A DNA stretch of 35,509 bases from Magnetospirillum moscoviense (GTDB lineage: Bacteria > Pseudomonadota > Alphaproteobacteria > Rhodospirillales > Magnetospirillaceae), in the NCBI RefSeq assembly GCF_001650635.1, contig NZ_LWQU01000142.1, positions 1-35,509 on the forward strand. The letters run 5' to 3'. This document shows positions 1 through 5,901 of the stretch, piece after piece. The translations under genes were made by a program, and so were the position numbers. The notes beneath the pieces were generated by a model. That model did no database searches. It had not been told where the DNA came from and saw nothing but the letters and a program-made list of their open reading frames with translations. Position 1 is the first letter of the stretch. Every line of letters begins with the position of its first letter.

Positions 1-139
1 ACCGCGTCAAATGCTCCGCCCCCTTGTCGTCGGTCAGGTCGATGTTCTCGATCCCGCCGCTCAAGCCGTAGCGGACATGCACGCGCCACGAGGTTCTATC
101 GGCGCCGGGATGACAAATCGCGGTTGCATCGAGTACCTT
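1..139 (-). mobile_element. IS4-type transposase fragment, open at the left edge
   Basis: On the minus strand, in a different frame from the neighbouring integrase, codons from about 139 down to 1 read KVLDATAICHPGADRTSWRV and continue through HVRYGL, IENIDLTDDKGAEHLTR. This matches the start of the DDE catalytic core of IS4-type transposases, where a V-DAT motif carrying the first catalytic Asp is followed by a DWRLH-like stretch and a LTD-x-GAE-L-RF stretch. The N-terminal part of a transposase is missing because the sequence switches to integrase at about 137-142, and no start codon suits this frame. The remainder lies outside the window. I infer a broken insertion sequence joined to the integrase. 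The family is recognised by eye only. Confidence 0.6.
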
Positions 140-818
140 TCTCCTCGTCGTCTACGCCGAACCGGTAGTCTTGGATGTCTTCCAGCCGCAGGTAGCCCTT
201 TTTCTTGGCCGCCCAAGTGAGGCAGGCATTGAGGACATTCATTTCATGCTGGACGGTTGTGGGCGCAACCAGCTTCGGTTCCGCGCGCTCGGCATCGGTG
301 ACCATGGAAGGGCGTTTGCTGGCTCGCGGCTTCTTGCCCGCTCGGACAGGCTGGCGCAAGCGCCACGCCGGGTATTCATCCAGACGCTTGGCGACATTCA
401 AGATGGGCGTGCGCTCGTCAAAGAACTCCCTTAACGGCTTGGCCGCAAAGCGAGCGCGACGAGGAGTGGACGGTTTTGCTTTTGGATCGGCCAGCAGGTG
501 CTCAAGGTACTCATCGAGAAGCCGGCTGAACGATACGTCCCACAAGGTCGAGACGGTTCCGTCCTTCTTCTTCGCCAACACCCGGCCGTATTCCAGCATG
601 GCAAGCTGGATGGCGATGGTTTGGTTGGTGGTGGTTTGACCATTCTCGTCACGGAGCACCATGACCTTGTAGCGGCGCTCGCCCGGCACGCGGATGGGGA
701 TGCGTGCGTACCAGTTATCACCGGAATCCTGGCGCTGGAAAACAACGAGGCCCTGCACACCGGGGATTTCGAACCTTGTCCGCATCCCACGGCCCTGGCT
801 CTGCGGCTTTGAGGGCAT
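96..818 (-). pseudogene. Tyrosine recombinase (phage-type integrase), N-terminal half only
   Basis: This encodes the N-terminal arm-binding and core-binding part of a phage or island integrase, about 240 residues from ATG 818 (a longer frame opens at 890, but 818 gives the usual short N-terminus). The pattern RFEIPGVQGL, then NWYARI, then RRYK, then a helical core-binding segment ending WAAKKKGYLRLEDI, is that of alphaproteobacterial site-specific integrases. The catalytic domain with the R-H-R-Y residues is absent. Homology stops at VDDEEK near 138 and the frame runs into unrelated DNA that codes, in another frame, for an IS4-type transposase. The protein cannot be an active recombinase as it stands. 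It lies about 150 bp from a truncated cimA start, the usual distance between an integrase and its attachment site. Confidence 0.7.
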
Positions 819-840
819 CCACAACGCTTCCGTGTGAGAG

Positions 841-921
841 TTGTGTATCAGTTGTGCATCAACGCTAGCGTTTCTGCCCCCAAATCGCAACCCTCAAAGC
901 CCTGTGTACACCCTGTGTACA
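841..921. repeat. Short direct repeats upstream of the integrase
   Basis: Two perfect tandem 11-mers (CCCTGTGTACA) occupy 900-910 and 911-921. Two related imperfect copies, TTGTGTATCA and TTGTGCATCA, lie at 841-850 and 852-861. All four share a TGTGyA core. Position just upstream of an integrase gene and beside a chromosomal gene breakpoint fits integrase arm-type binding sites or an attachment site, but this is inference from location and repetition. Confidence 0.45.
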
Positions 922-938
922 AAATTTATCAAGCAATA

Positions 939-995
939 TCAGTGCTGTAAGCCGCAAACTATGTAGTACAGATAGACGCGATTGCTGTTGGTCAT
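939..995 (-). pseudogene. cimA: cimA 5' remnant (first ~10 codons), copy L
   Basis: From ATG 995 the minus strand reads MTNSNRVYLY, the N-terminus of alphaproteobacterial citramalate synthase, which condenses pyruvate and acetyl-CoA in isoleucine synthesis. It then diverges to YIVCGLQH and stops at 939. The upstream leader (996-1100) is about 95 percent identical to a second copy at 2395-2500. Homology breaks at about 968, between the leader and the integrase repeats, so this is a plausible edge of the integrated element. No catalytic part of cimA survives. An intact cimA is expected elsewhere in the genome. Confidence 0.65.
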
Positions 996-1100
996 CGGGC
1001 TTCAACTGTTCCGGCGAAAGACGTTGCCCCACGCTTGGGGAGCAGCAGCATAATGGATAGGGGGGCGGACGCCAACCGAAACGGCTTGGGCGAGACGAGC
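970..1100. repeat. Direct repeat A, left copy: cimA leader and start
   Basis: This 131-bp segment is about 95 percent identical to 2369-2500, in the same orientation, with a handful of substitutions and a one-base difference in a G run. It contains the cimA start codon (minus, 995), the putative promoter and leader, and a small hairpin around 1027-1046. It marks the end of the left unit of the tandem duplication. Confidence 0.85.
992..1051 (-). CDS. Possible 19-codon leader peptide overlapping the cimA start
   Basis: A small frame starts at ATG 1051, begins Met-Leu-Leu-Leu-Pro-Lys-Arg, and ends in TGA that overlaps the cimA ATG as ATGA. Three leucine codons directly after the start recall attenuator leader peptides of branched-chain amino-acid genes. 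The other leader copy (2395-2500) lacks this ATG and has TAG there, so the frame is not conserved between the two copies. No strong ribosome-binding site is evident. I rate it speculative. Confidence 0.2.
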   Translation of the reverse strand: MLLLPKRGATSFAGTVEAR

Positions 1101-1150
1101 AAGTGCAGGCCCCGCCCTCAGTACGACGGAAGAACAACCAACCCGGCTTG

Positions 1151-1630
1151 TCAGAGGTCTCCGGCCCGTGTGAACACCACCCGCATGCGGGCCAGGTTTT
1201 CCGGCGTGGCCTGGCGTGGAATCAAGAAGGGATGATCGCTGCCGACCGCCGAAATACGACCGGGGCCGACACCTCGGCTGACCAGATAGTCACGGACGGC
1301 AGCCGCCCGCCTTTGTCCCAATTGCTCCTGTTCCGCAGGGCCTTGCGCCTCCACCGTGTCCGCATATCCCACCAGCTTCACCCGTTCATTGGAAAGGCCG
1401 ACCAGGATCGCCGCCTGACGATCGAGAATGGCCTTGGCCTCGATCGACAATTCCGCCGACTTCGGCTCGAAACCGACAGCGGCATCATGTGCCGGAATGG
1501 GGCTATGCCATATGCAGGGCGATGAAAAGTCCAGCCCACCCCTTCGTTCGCCGGTCGTGCACGGCAGGTCCTCAGCAAACGCCGCTTGCGCCAGGATGCA
1601 GCCCCCCAATGTCGCCACCAACATCTTCAT
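1151..1630 (-). CDS. OmpA-family protein with signal peptide
   Basis: This is a secreted or periplasmic protein of 159 residues. An N-terminal signal peptide (MKMLVATLGGCILAQAAFA, probable cut after AFA) is followed by a short cysteine-containing segment and then an OmpA C-terminal-like peptidoglycan-binding domain from about residue 50. Visible domain landmarks are VGFEPKSAEL, VKLVGYADT, the QRRAAAVRDYL helix and ISAVGSD near the end. Such domains hold diaminopimelate in peptidoglycan. It lacks a beta-barrel, so it resembles a small periplasmic or lipoprotein-like anchor, although the cysteine at 11 has no clear lipobox. It lies 29 bp downstream of a peptidoglycan-binding-like gene and is the cargo of the left duplicated unit, so the pair may act together at the cell wall. 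Confidence 0.75.
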   Translation of the reverse strand: MKMLVATLGGCILAQAAFAEDLPCTTGERRGGLDFSSPCIWHSPIPAHDAAVGFEPKSAELSIEAKAILDRQAAILVGLSNERVKLVGYADTVEAQGPAEQEQLGQRRAAAVRDYLVSRGVGPGRISAVGSDHPFLIPRQATPENLARMRVVFTRAGDL

Positions 1631-1659
1631 GATCGTCCCGCCTTGCCTATCAACGCGTC

Positions 1660-2139
1660 TCAGTACGGACCCTTCGGGGGACGCACCCGACGCCGAGCGA
1701 GTGGCCCCGGATCGTCAACGATGAGATTGCCATCTTCATCAATGTACGGGCCTGGAAGCTTCGGGGGCAACTTCTTGATTTCGGGCATGTTCGGATCGGT
1801 CATCGGCGGAACGATAACAGGCATGTTGTTCCCTGGCTCGCGAGGATAATCCTTACCACTTCCCTGTGGCGGCGTTTCACCGTCCCCCAATCCTTCCATT
1901 TTCGTGTTCATCGTTCGTTCTGTCGGCCCTTCCGGTCGCATCAAGCCATCAACTTTCAAGCCATTGTCCTTCTGGAACCGCTTGATGCCATCGAACATCG
2001 CGTCGTCGGTCCAATCGTCGATGCCCCGTTCGGGTGGAACGTCGTAATAGCCGAGACGATTAAGGACACGCTTGGTGTCCATAAGGTCGTTGGGATCGAC
2101 ACGGTAATTGGTCCCGATGGGGGATTTAAGGTTAAGCAT
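1660..2139 (-). CDS. Peptidoglycan-binding-like protein, copy L (variable C-terminus)
   Basis: This encodes 159 residues from ATG 2139, which has a strong AGGAGGG site 8 bases upstream. Residues 1-78 form a conserved module with a PG_binding_1-like helical pattern (DTKRVLNRLGYYDV, then DDAMFDGIKRFQKDNGLKVD). They are nearly identical to the same region of the gene at 3002-3625. After ERTMN the two proteins are unrelated. This one continues with a low-complexity, Pro-rich tail ending in RRRVRPPKGPY. No signal peptide is visible, so how it would reach the wall is unknown. Upstream DNA back to the fecR-like tail is part of the duplicated block. Function is unknown; the domain call rests on pattern only. 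Confidence 0.7.
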   Translation of the reverse strand: MLNLKSPIGTNYRVDPNDLMDTKRVLNRLGYYDVPPERGIDDWTDDAMFDGIKRFQKDNGLKVDGLMRPEGPTERTMNTKMEGLGDGETPPQGSGKDYPREPGNNMPVIVPPMTDPNMPEIKKLPPKLPGPYIDEDGNLIVDDPGPLARRRVRPPKGPY

Positions 2140-2278
2140 GGCGCCAGCCCTCCTTTCCGCAAAAGGCGTCAACAAGCAGGCGACAATACGTCAAAACGTG
2201 CAAAAAGACAAGAACATAAGAGGAACATCGCCCCCCCCTTATTTGAACGGCGGCACCCGCCCGAACAGCCGTTCCAGC
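1906..2278. repeat. Direct repeat B, left copy: fecR tail to peptidoglycan-binding module
   Basis: This stretch matches 3392-3768 at roughly 95 percent identity and in the same orientation. It spans the last codons of the FecR-like gene, the intergenic region with the shared ribosome-binding site, and the first 78 codons of the peptidoglycan-binding-like gene. The right copy has a 4-base insertion in the C run near 3725. Identity ends abruptly at both sides. Confidence 0.9.
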
Positions 2279-2394
2279 GCGTCCAGCTCGCGCGCGATCT
2301 TGGCCTTGTCGGCGGCCGAGAAATCCACGCCCTGGGCCTGGGCGTCGTCGCGAAGTGTGGTGTCATAGAGATAGACGCGACTGCTGTTGGTCAT
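2239..2394 (-). pseudogene. Chimera of cimA 5' end and fecR-like 3' end (51 codons)
   Basis: From ATG 2394 the first 40 codons are citramalate synthase (MTNSSRVYLYDTTLR, then QGVDFSAADKAKIARELDAL). The last 11 codons, ERLFGRVPPFK, are exactly the C-terminus of the FecR-like protein at 3729-4388. The frame is kept across the fusion. The join falls where both genes carry a similar REL-x-x-L coding stretch and share CTGGAACGGCTG-like sequence, so illegitimate recombination at microhomology is likely. The catalytic DTTLRDG motif of cimA reads DTTLRDD here, a sign of decay. It sits between the two duplicated units. An active product is improbable. Confidence 0.75.
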
Positions 2395-2500
2395 CGGGCT
2401 TCAACTGTTTCGGCGAAAGACGTTGCTCCACGCTTGGGGAGCAGCAGCTACATGGATAGGGGGGGCGGACGCCAACCGAAACGGCTTGGGCGAGGCGAGC
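2369..2500. repeat. Direct repeat A, right copy: cimA leader and start
   Basis: This is the second copy of the 970-1100 repeat. It has a perfect 6-bp stem (TGCTCC at 2426-2431 paired with GGAGCA downstream) in the leader of the minus-strand chimera. In the left copy one base of this stem differs. The leader is otherwise nearly unchanged, so the duplication is recent or is kept uniform by conversion. Confidence 0.85.
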
Positions 2501-2525
2501 TTACATGGCGCAAGCTCGGGCGCTC

Positions 2526-2996
2526 CTAATCCAGCCAATCTTCCGTCCTATGGTCCAGCGTGTCCGGTCCCGGCTTGACGTGGTCATCGCTGACGGTAAA
2601 ACGCGGGTTATCGTGTCGTCGGGCGAAGCTGGCTGCCCAGTCCCGCATGTGGTCGTAACGACGTGGGCAATCGTCCGAAATCTGAACGAACATCTGTCCT
2701 TCGGCTGGGTTCAGTGTCCACCAGAATCCACCGGTCTGCGGACGATCTTCGGCAATGAAGCGCGTAAGATTGCGAAATACGCGTTTGTTCAGCTTGTCGA
2801 TCCATTCTCCTTTATAAGTGAAATCGATACGGACAAGGCATTCCTCTCGCCGGTACTTGGCGACGAATGTCTCGCGGTACTTAGTCAGTGGAGCCGGGTC
2901 GATGGGGCGCTGCTCATCGAGTTGAGTTCTCCAAACTCCAACCGCGATGGCGGCAAGGAGTACTCCTGCGAGCCCGACGAACCATTTGCGAGACAT
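2526..2996 (-). CDS. Hypothetical membrane-anchored protein, 156 aa
   Basis: I do not recognise a family. The protein begins MSRKW and has a single hydrophobic segment at about residues 5-22 (FVGLAGVLLAAIAVGVW), followed by a charged soluble domain rich in Arg, Asp and aromatic residues, with cysteines near C54 and C110. This topology suggests an N-terminally anchored domain facing the periplasm. It starts 5 bp after the stop of the peptidoglycan-binding-like gene at 3002, so the two are very probably co-transcribed. It occupies the place held by the OmpA-like gene in the left unit, which makes it the variable cargo of the right unit. The base composition here is visibly more AT-rich than the housekeeping part of the window, which suggests transfer. 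Confidence 0.6.
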   Translation of the reverse strand: MSRKWFVGLAGVLLAAIAVGVWRTQLDEQRPIDPAPLTKYRETFVAKYRREECLVRIDFTYKGEWIDKLNKRVFRNLTRFIAEDRPQTGGFWWTLNPAEGQMFVQISDDCPRRYDHMRDWAASFARRHDNPRFTVSDDHVKPGPDTLDHRTEDWLD

Positions 2997-3001
2997 CTGA
3001 T

Positions 3002-3625
3002 TTAGCGCTTCTTCGTCCGGTAAACCTTGATGTGGGGAGATCCCTCGAACGGACTGTACTCCCCTTGTGGCGGATAGGTCACTCGGAAGCTGTAGCCATT
3101 CGGATTCTCAAACGGTGGTTCAAATACCTTCTCCGTGCGAGGTTTCAAAATGATCCCACCCTGAGACGGATTTCGCTGGTCATGATCTGGACGGCGGTAT
3201 TCAGGGATGACCTTTCCGTCCTTATCCAGGCCATACCAATCCACTTTGTATTCCAACCCATTCCAAGATGGTCCAGGGTTATGTATTTCAACCTTTGCGG
3301 GTCCGTTGGTGATTACATCGCGGGAGTTATTCTTGTCAACGTCACCGGCATACTCCCAATCATCACCATCCTGCGCGGCGGCCACTTGCGCGTTCATCGT
3401 TCGTTCCGCCGGCCCTTCCGGTCGCATGAAGCCATCCACCTTGAGGCCATTGTCCTTCTGGAACCGCTTGATGCCATCGAACATCGCGTCGTCGGTCCAA
3501 TCGTCGATGCCCCGTTCGGGTGGAACGTCGTAATAGCCGAGACGATTAAGGACACGCTTGGTGTCCATAAGGTCGTTGGGATCGACACGGTAATTGGTCC
3601 CGATGGGGGATTTAAGGTTAAGCAT
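3002..3625 (-). CDS. Peptidoglycan-binding-like protein, copy R (variable C-terminus)
   Basis: This encodes 207 residues from ATG 3625, with the same AGGAGGG ribosome-binding site and the same N-terminal 78-residue module as the gene at 1660-2139. The module pattern (DTKRVLNRLGYYDV, FDGIKRFQKDNG) resembles PG_binding_1. From about residue 80 the sequence is specific to this copy: a region with VEIHNPGPSWNGLEYKVDWYG, then a basic end, KVYRTKKR, with alternating hydrophobic and aromatic residues as in beta-sandwich domains. No signal peptide is seen. It is followed at 5 bp by the membrane-anchored protein at 2526-2996. The shared N-terminus with swapped C-terminus suggests module shuffling. Confidence 0.7.
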   Translation of the reverse strand: MLNLKSPIGTNYRVDPNDLMDTKRVLNRLGYYDVPPERGIDDWTDDAMFDGIKRFQKDNGLKVDGFMRPEGPAERTMNAQVAAAQDGDDWEYAGDVDKNNSRDVITNGPAKVEIHNPGPSWNGLEYKVDWYGLDKDGKVIPEYRRPDHDQRNPSQGGIILKPRTEKVFEPPFENPNGYSFRVTYPPQGEYSPFEGSPHIKVYRTKKR

Positions 3626-3768
3626 GGCGCCAGCCCTCCTTTCCGCAAAAGGCGTCAACAAGCAGGCGACAATACGTCAAAACGTGCAAAAAGACAAGAA
3701 CATAGGAGGAACATCGCCCCCCCCACCCTTACTTGAACGGCGGCACCCGCCCGAACAGCCGTTCCAGC
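3392..3768. repeat. Direct repeat B, right copy: fecR tail to peptidoglycan-binding module
   Basis: This is the parental-looking copy of repeat B, because here the fecR tail belongs to a full-length gene (3729-4388). Together with repeat A it defines the tandem unit: right unit from about 3768 to 2283, left unit from about 2278 to 970. Confidence 0.9.
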
Positions 3769-4388
3769 TCGACCAGTTCCCGGTCGGTGTGGTTCTTGAC
3801 CATGAAGGGCTCCATCGCCGTCTTGCCGTCCTTCAAGGACAGCAGGCGCGGCGCGTCGTGATGGCGGGTCCGAACCTCCTCGGTCTGCTCGGGGGCGCCT
3901 TCGGGAACCATCACCGCATGGCCGTAGCAGACGCAGACATTGGTGGTCCAGGCATCGGTTTCCAGATAGGCGGCGGTGCCGCGGATGCCGACATTGACGT
4001 GCGGGGTCTTCAAGGTGATCTGTTTCGGCCCGAACACCGACAAGATGCCGCCGACTTCCAGTTCCAGCTGGCGGATCAATTGGCCGCTGGCCGGGTCGCG
4101 ACCCAGGTCGGCGATGGCGACCTGGGTGACCGGGCGCACCATGAAGCCGTCGTCACCCAGGGTGAAGGTGGCCTGGCCGGTGGTGCCGGTGGTGATGCGG
4201 TCCCCCGGCGCCACCGCCATGCCTTCCTTCGCCCGCTTGCCGTTGACGCGCACATCGCCCTTGACCGCGCGCATGCGGCTGGCCGGCGGCGCGGCCTGGA
4301 CCAGACCGCCGGCCAGCGGTACCAACCCGGCGGCCAACAGACCGCCCACCACCCGGCGGCGCCCGGGGTTACAGCAGCGACAGACCAT
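3729..4388 (-). CDS. FecR-domain periplasmic protein
   Basis: This 219-residue protein has an N-terminal export signal with a GRRRVVGG twin-arginine-like start and a hydrophobic stretch to about residue 32 (cleavage probably after VQA). It is followed by a FecR domain. Landmarks are SRMRAVKGDVRVNG, the GDRITTGTTGQATF strand pair, the VGGILSVFG turn and LKTPHVNVGIRGTAAYLE. FecR domains of this free-standing type occur in periplasmic proteins of unknown role. No sigma factor or TonB receptor gene is adjacent, so an iron-signalling role is not supported. Its last 11 codons have been copied into the cimA chimera at 2239-2394. It is divergent from the gene starting at 4502. Confidence 0.7.
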   Translation of the reverse strand: MVCRCCNPGRRRVVGGLLAAGLVPLAGGLVQAAPPASRMRAVKGDVRVNGKRAKEGMAVAPGDRITTGTTGQATFTLGDDGFMVRPVTQVAIADLGRDPASGQLIRQLELEVGGILSVFGPKQITLKTPHVNVGIRGTAAYLETDAWTTNVCVCYGHAVMVPEGAPEQTEEVRTRHHDAPRLLSLKDGKTAMEPFMVKNHTDRELVELERLFGRVPPFK

Positions 4389-4501
4389 CTTCTAATCCTT
4401 TGCCATGCTCGACAGCGATAATACGCCATCGGCCGGCCGGGGGAAATGCCCCCTTCCCGGCCCGGCCGCCCCTTCCCATATCCAAGGGAATGGAGGCCCC
4501 C

Positions 4502-5074
4502 ATGGGCACGACCGACTGGCGCACCTGGCATCTTCCGCTGTCTCGCGGCACCACCACCCTGGCCGAGGGCTTGGCCGAACTGGCCCAGGTCGGGGCCGGC
4601 CAGGCCGAGATTCCGTTCATCGTCCAGTTGATGGAAAATCCGCGCTACGACATTCCCGGACTCGATCTGATCCACGGGGCGGTGGACCTGGTCAACCATG
4701 ATTGCATCCACCTTTTGCTGGGGCGCGGCCTGCTGCAGAAGGACGAGGCCTTCGTCATCGGCTTCACAATGGGCTCGACCCGCAAGGTGTCCGGCATCGA
4801 GGAGACCTTGTTCACCGCCATCGCCAAGCACCTCTATCCCGGCATCTTCCGCTTCGACGACAACGACGTGCGGGTGTTCCGCGACGCTGTGCGGCTGGCC
4901 TGGATCTCGGCCTGTCGGCGCCTGGACCGGGTCGACTTCACCCGTTTAAGCGGGCACCCCTTGGGCGAGCTGAGGGCCGAGTTGGGCATCGAGACCGACC
5001 TGTTGACCAGCTACTACCGGCTGGAAGCCAAGCGTCATCCCGACTCGCCCGAATCCTTGCGGCTGCTCGACTAG
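4502..5074 (+). CDS. COQ4-like protein (HDxxHx11E motif)
   Basis: This encodes 190 residues from ATG 4502, chosen for the GGAGG just upstream; an ATG at 4490 would lack one. In the middle it carries HDCIH followed by eleven residues and Glu, which is the zinc-binding HDxxHx11E motif of COQ4. COQ4 is the ubiquinone-biosynthesis factor recently linked to ring C1 oxidative decarboxylation. The rest, including FTMGSTRKVSG and KHLYPGIFRF, is predicted mainly helical and soluble. Because the assignment rests on that one motif, a different metal-binding family cannot be excluded. It stands 44 bp upstream of a glutamine amidotransferase in the same direction, possibly as an operon, with no other ubiquinone gene nearby. 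Confidence 0.45.
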   Translation: MGTTDWRTWHLPLSRGTTTLAEGLAELAQVGAGQAEIPFIVQLMENPRYDIPGLDLIHGAVDLVNHDCIHLLLGRGLLQKDEAFVIGFTMGSTRKVSGIEETLFTAIAKHLYPGIFRFDDNDVRVFRDAVRLAWISACRRLDRVDFTRLSGHPLGELRAELGIETDLLTSYYRLEAKRHPDSPESLRLLD

Positions 5075-5118
5075 TTTTCGCAATCGTGGTTCAATGCGGC
5101 TCCTTCAGGGGGAGGAAC

Positions 5119-5823
5119 ATGAAGACCTGCGCCGCCATTTCCCATGTCGCCTTCGAGGATCTGGATTGCCTGGCCCCGGTGCCGGCGGCCAGGGGCTTCG
5201 GGGTGACCATGCTGGACGCGCCGACTGCGGACCTGACCGGCCTCGACCCGCTGGCGGCCGACCTGTGGGTGGTGCTGGGCGGCCCGATCGGCGTCTATGA
5301 CGAAGCCGACTATCCGTTCCTGACCACCGAAATCTCCCTGCTCAAGGCCCGCCTGGCCGCCGACCGCCCGACGCTGGGCATCTGCCTGGGCGCCCAATTG
5401 ATGGCGCGCGCCCTGGGCGCCAGGGTCTATCCCAACCCCAACGGCAAGGAATTGGGCTGGGCGCCCCTGACCCTGACCGAGGCCGGGCGCAATTCGACCA
5501 TGGCCGCCATCGACGGGCTGGCGGTGCTGCACTGGCACGGCGACACCTTCGACCTGCCGCGCGGCGCGCAAGGTCTGGCCTCGACGCCGGCAACCGCCAA
5601 CCAGGCCTTTTCGTGGGGATTGAAGGGGCTGGGCCTGCAATTCCACGTCGAAGCCAGCCAGATCAGCCTGGAACGCTGGTTCGTCGGCCATGCCGGCGAG
5701 ATCGCCGCCACCCCGCAAACCTCGGTGTCGCAGCTGAGACAACAGACGGCGGCCCACGCCCCACGCATGGAAGCGGCAGGTGCCGTCATGTTGGGGCGTT
5801 GGCTTGATCAGGTATGTGTGTAA
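5119..5823 (+). CDS. Class I glutamine amidotransferase
   Basis: This 234-residue protein resembles the GMP-synthase-like glutaminase group. The start at ATG 5119 has a GGGGGAGG site; the frame is open much further upstream but overlaps the previous gene. The nucleophile elbow GICLGAQ supplies the catalytic Cys at about residue 95, an LGGPIGVYD oxyanion-type loop precedes it, and QFHVEAS supplies the His. HWHGDTFDLP is also typical of the family. Such stand-alone proteins hydrolyse glutamine or related gamma-glutamyl compounds and pass ammonia to a partner. No synthetase partner is encoded beside it, so the substrate is open. Confidence 0.85.
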   Translation: MKTCAAISHVAFEDLDCLAPVPAARGFGVTMLDAPTADLTGLDPLAADLWVVLGGPIGVYDEADYPFLTTEISLLKARLAADRPTLGICLGAQLMARALGARVYPNPNGKELGWAPLTLTEAGRNSTMAAIDGLAVLHWHGDTFDLPRGAQGLASTPATANQAFSWGLKGLGLQFHVEASQISLERWFVGHAGEIAATPQTSVSQLRQQTAAHAPRMEAAGAVMLGRWLDQVCV

Positions 5824-5901
5824 CTATTCGTCAACCCGGAGCGTCGATAGTGGTGATCTTGGGGATTATCACGCGGCGCGCTTAACGGACGGAAGAAGAC
5901 C

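Noticed and set aside
841-1100. tRNA gene as integration target near the integrase
   Set aside because: No cloverleaf or T-loop GGTTCGAATCC-like sequence is present; the chromosomal sequence there is cimA.
3729-4388. FecR-like gene as part of a TonB-receptor iron-signalling set
   Set aside because: No ECF sigma factor or TonB-dependent receptor gene is next to it, and the domain type is the free periplasmic one.
4702-5118. In-frame upstream extension of the glutamine amidotransferase
   Set aside because: The extension overlaps the COQ4-like gene and has no domain; ATG 5119 with a strong ribosome-binding site gives the expected N-terminus.
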